Program-made: the position numbers and the translations under genes | The notes under the pieces: model-generated | What the model was told of the DNA's origin: nothing | Seen by the model: only the letters and a program-made list of their open reading frames with translations | Databases searched by the model: none | Assembly: GCA_003646305.1 (NCBI GenBank) | Contig: QNFJ01000088.1 | Span: 1 to 8,550, forward strand | Direction of reading: 5' to 3' | Length of the DNA stretch: 8,550 nt | Origin: Gammaproteobacteria bacterium | GTDB taxonomy: Bacteria > Pseudomonadota > Gammaproteobacteria > Methylococcales > UBA2780 | In this document: piece after piece, positions 6,709-8,550 of the stretch | Numbering within the stretch: the first letter of the stretch is position 1 | Layout of the letters: each line of letters opens with the position of its first letter

Positions 6709-7695
6709 CTATAACTGATCAGCCGGGCTCACTACCGGCGGCAAACCAGGGCGATTCATCACATGCGTGTAAATCATCGTAGTCGAAACATCCGCATGCC
6801 CCAAAAGCTCTTGAACAGTTCGAATGTCAGATCCCGCCTCCAACAGATGAGTCGCAAAAGAATGGCGTAATGCATGGCTATTAACCTGCTTGGGTATCCC
6901 AGATTTCCTTGCCCCCTGCTTAATCGCCTTTTGCAAAGAAGTCTCATGAAGATGATGACGCCGAGTCAGCCCACTTCTCGGATCAACGGACAATCGCGAG
7001 GAAGGAAAAACATATTGCCAACCCCATTCACGTGCAGCATTGGGGTATTTAGTAGCCAACGCATTCGGTAAATAGACCTCACCATAACCATCAGCCAAAT
7101 CACTTTTATGCACGGCTTTTATCCGTTCTAACTGCTCATGCAATAATGGTGCATACCGTCTCGGTAATGGCACAATACGATCCTTCCCACCTTTCCCATC
7201 ACGAACCGTAATCGTTCCATAACTAAAATCAATATCCTTAACCCTCAGACGTACAGACTCCATTAGGCGCATACCCGTTCCATACATCAAGCCCGCCATC
7301 AATCCATGCACCCCATTCATAAATGACAATAACACTCTCACTTCATCCTGAGTCAAAACAACCGGTAAACGACGGGGCCGCTTTGCGCGCGCAAACCCCA
7401 TATTTTCTAGTGAGTGTCCTAATACCTGATTAAAGAAAAAGACCACCGCTGTTAGCGCAAGGCTTTGAGTGCTTGCACTCACATTACGCTTAATAGCAAG
7501 ATAAGATAAAAACCGCTCAACCTCAGCCTCTCCAAGCTTTTTAGCTTCATAGTTAGGGCAGCTATACAAAAAACGTCTGACCCAATGAAAGTAGGTCTGC
7601 TCAGTACGAATAGAAAAGTGCCGCAACCTGATCTGCTTAACCAACTGATCTAGCAATACCTGATATTCTGGACTCAGCGAATCAGATGGCAACAA
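6709..7695 (-). CDS. intI: Integron-type tyrosine recombinase IntI
   Basis: A 328-residue site-specific recombinase close in length to IntI1 (337). The catalytic set is complete: R143 (GTGMRLMES), K171 (GKGGKDR), H274 and R277 (SHALRHSF), H300 (ELLGHAD) and nucleophile Y309 (MIYTHV). The N-terminal SAM-like domain carries the integron-type RLRHFSIRTEQTYFHWVRRF. The extra segment that separates IntI from XerC/D is present at about 205-250, from GEVYLPNALATKYPNA to DPRSGLTRRHHLH. IntI enzymes join attI and attC sites to insert or excise cassettes. The only starts available are TTG at 7695 or 7692: the frame is open just to a TGA at 7720-7722 and contains no ATG or GTG there, nor an obvious ribosome site. 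The normal upstream zone is occupied by IS3 debris, so the native start, promoter and attI may be lost. The protein may be unexpressed although the reading frame is intact. Confidence 0.92.
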   Translation of the reverse strand: MLPSDSLSPEYQVLLDQLVKQIRLRHFSIRTEQTYFHWVRRFLYSCPNYEAKKLGEAEVERFLSYLAIKRNVSASTQSLALTAVVFFFNQVLGHSLENMGFARAKRPRRLPVVLTQDEVRVLLSFMNGVHGLMAGLMYGTGMRLMESVRLRVKDIDFSYGTITVRDGKGGKDRIVPLPRRYAPLLHEQLERIKAVHKSDLADGYGEVYLPNALATKYPNAAREWGWQYVFPSSRLSVDPRSGLTRRHHLHETSLQKAIKQGARKSGIPKQVNSHALRHSFATHLLEAGSDIRTVQELLGHADVSTTMIYTHVMNRPGLPPVVSPADQL

Positions 7696-7703
7696 TTCAT
7701 CGT

Positions 7704-7714
7704 CATTACACGGC
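7704..7714. repeat. 11-bp direct repeat, left copy
   Basis: CATTACACGGC at 7704-7714 is repeated exactly at 7968-7978. It lies at the junction between the integrase 5' end and the IS remnant. Its origin is unclear: target duplication, rearrangement footprint or chance. Confidence 0.6.
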
Positions 7715-7945
7715 GTAACTCAAAGTATGAGCCGGCGAGGAAACTGCTGGCATAATGCGGTTCAAGAGCGATTTTTTAGAAGTTTAAAAAGTGAATATTT
7801 AAACGGGTTATCATTCATGAATCATCAAGCCGTCATCTCAGCTGTTGAGCATTACATCCGCTATTACAACAACAAAAGGATTAACTCGGCGATTGGATAT
7901 ATAACACCAGTAGTAAAAAGACAATTGTTACTCAATATGGCTTAG
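7706..7945 (+). pseudogene. IS3-family transposase OrfB, C-terminal fragment
   Basis: About 80 residues of the rve/DDE transposase remain. From the ATG at 7727 the frame reads MSRRGNCWHNAVQERFFRSL, the conserved IS3 block that carries the last catalytic glutamate (E14 of this fragment). The YIRYYNNKRINSAIGYITP tail is characteristic of the family. The usual DNA triplet in that block reads HNA here. Residues upstream of the ATG (LHGVTQS) also resemble IS3 OrfB, which suggests the homology starts near 7706. Both catalytic aspartates and the DNA-binding OrfA part are missing, so it cannot transpose itself. The ATG is an internal methionine of the ancestral protein and not a genuine start. Confidence 0.85.
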
Positions 7946-7950
7946 AGTCC

Positions 7951-8550
7951 CTACAAGATTACTTGACCATTACACGGCCAAACCCACAAAATAAGTGGCA
8001 CTGAGATAATGATAATAATAATTTCTAGCGGCAGTCCCATTCGCCAGTAATCACCAAATTGGTATCCACCCGGCCCCATCACAAGCGTATTGGACTGGTG
8101 GCCGATGGGCGTCAGAAATGCACACGAAGCCCCTACAGCAACCGCCATTAAAAAAGGATCATAGTTAACACCTAACTGGCTGGCAATACCGACTGAAATA
8201 GGTGCCATTACCAATGCTGTTGCCGCATTATTGATAATATCTGATAGAAACATGGTCACGACAAGAATAATGGTTAACACAAGATAAATCGGCATCCCTT
8301 GCGTCAGCTCAACAATACTGCTCGCGATTAAATCTGTTCCACCTGTACTCTCCAGTGCGCGCCCAACAGGGATTAGCCCGCCGAGCAAAACAATAATAGG
8401 CCAATCAACATTACGGTAAACATCATGGCCCGGTAAAAAGCCAAATACAGAGTAGAGTAAAACAGCAAGAATAAATGCCCCAATCATGGGTAAAAAGTGG
8501 AATGTCCCTAGCAAAATGACACCGACAAAAATAGCTAAAGCAAACGCCAC
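7951..8550 (-). CDS. SLC13/DASS-family permease, C-terminal part (runs off the window), with an IS-derived tail
   Basis: The last 199 residues of a multi-pass inner-membrane transporter; the start lies beyond the right edge, and the GTG at the edge is not evidence of one. Hydrophobic segments lie at about 2-16, 22-39, 51-64, 87-102, 109-126, 132-149 and 173-191. Two paired motifs mark the DASS/SLC13 fold: INNAATALVMAPI (N107-T111) and GHQSNTLVMGPGGY (S153-N154-T155), the latter typical of bacterial permeases that also carry cytoplasmic TrkA-C domains in the part not seen here. Family members carry di/tricarboxylates or sulfate; the substrate cannot be told. The native protein probably ends near LILWVWP; the final CNGQVIL and the TAG stop (7951-7953) are encoded by the IS3 right end. 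The tail change is small and the gene may still work. Confidence 0.85.
   Translation of the reverse strand: MAFALAIFVGVILLGTFHFLPMIGAFILAVLLYSVFGFLPGHDVYRNVDWPIIVLLGGLIPVGRALESTGGTDLIASSIVELTQGMPIYLVLTIILVVTMFLSDIINNAATALVMAPISVGIASQLGVNYDPFLMAVAVGASCAFLTPIGHQSNTLVMGPGGYQFGDYWRMGLPLEIIIIIISVPLILWVWPCNGQVIL
7968..7978. repeat. 11-bp direct repeat, right copy
   Basis: Second copy of CATTACACGGC. It straddles the presumed IS right end: CATTACA would be IS sequence and CGGC the transporter gene flank. IS3 elements usually duplicate only three or four bases, so the full 11 bp is not an ordinary IS3 target duplication. Confidence 0.6.

Larger units (their letters stand above)
7704..7974 (+). mobile_element. 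3' remnant of an IS3-family insertion sequence
   Basis: The remnant holds the last part of an IS3-type orfB (stop at 7943-7945) and a right end. Bases 7957-7974, GATTACTTGACCATTACA, finish in CA and read on the other strand as TGTAATGGTCAAGTAATC, a plausible IS3-family terminal repeat of the TG...CA class. No left end, orfA or frameshift window is present. The left border is uncertain, anywhere in about 7696-7726, because CATTACACGGC occurs at both 7704-7714 and 7968-7978. The element separates the integrase gene from the transporter gene. Confidence 0.7.

Noticed and set aside
6722..6739. GCCGG/CCGGC hairpin at the integrase 3' end as a terminator
   Set aside because: It is inside the coding region, has only a 5-bp stem with an 8-base loop, and no T-run follows in either direction.
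7696..7726. attI site or LexA box upstream of the integrase
   Set aside because: The available sequence is about 30 bases before IS3-like coding sequence begins. No GTTRRRY core and no CTGT-N8-ACAG pattern was found.
1..8550. tRNA or rRNA genes, CRISPR arrays, phage or toxin-antitoxin modules
   Set aside because: I saw no cloverleaf-like strings, no regularly spaced repeats and no matching small gene pairs. Intergenic space is too short for most of these.

Overview
The window reads as a moderate-GC chromosomal segment of a gammaproteobacterium. The GlnD, DapC, DapD and DapE proteins are all close to the gammaproteobacterial types. A glnD gene next to dapC and dapD, with a YffB/ArsC-like gene beside dapE, is a familiar arrangement in that class. 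No genus can be fixed from the sequence alone.

Layout. Positions 1-2252 (+) are the 3' five-sixths of glnD, the bifunctional PII uridylyl-transferase/removase. It converges on a small PilZ-domain gene at 2291-2653 (-), and a short shared hairpin sits between them. PilZ diverges from dapC (2783-3979, +) across a 0.1 kb spacer with an 8-bp dyad over a plausible dapC promoter. A 240-bp spacer carrying a degenerate CACAGAG/CACGAAG-type repeat leads to dapD (4220-5038, +). A 131-bp inverted-repeat, MITE-like element (5043-5173) follows, and its right end supplies the ribosome binding site of the YffB/ArsC-like gene (5175-5522, +). That gene overlaps dapE (5522-6655, +) by one base. Together dapD, dapC and dapE encode three successive steps of the succinylase branch of diaminopimelate/lysine synthesis.

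The right end is accessory. An intact integron-type tyrosine recombinase (6709-7695, -) converges on dapE but has no visible attI, attC or cassettes. It has no ATG or GTG start. It abuts a 3' remnant of an IS3-family element (about 7704-7974) that keeps only the transposase C-terminus and the right end. The IS end reads into the 3' end of an SLC13/DASS-type membrane transporter gene (7951 to the window edge, -) and gives it its last seven residues and stop codon. An 11-bp direct repeat brackets the remnant.

The core genes are ordinary and intact. The points worth a second look are the inverted-repeat element carrying a Shine-Dalgarno site, the orphan integron integrase whose 5' region seems to have been replaced by IS debris, and the IS-remodelled transporter tail. 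I do not see a convincing new multi-gene system. There are no tRNA or rRNA genes and no CRISPR array.
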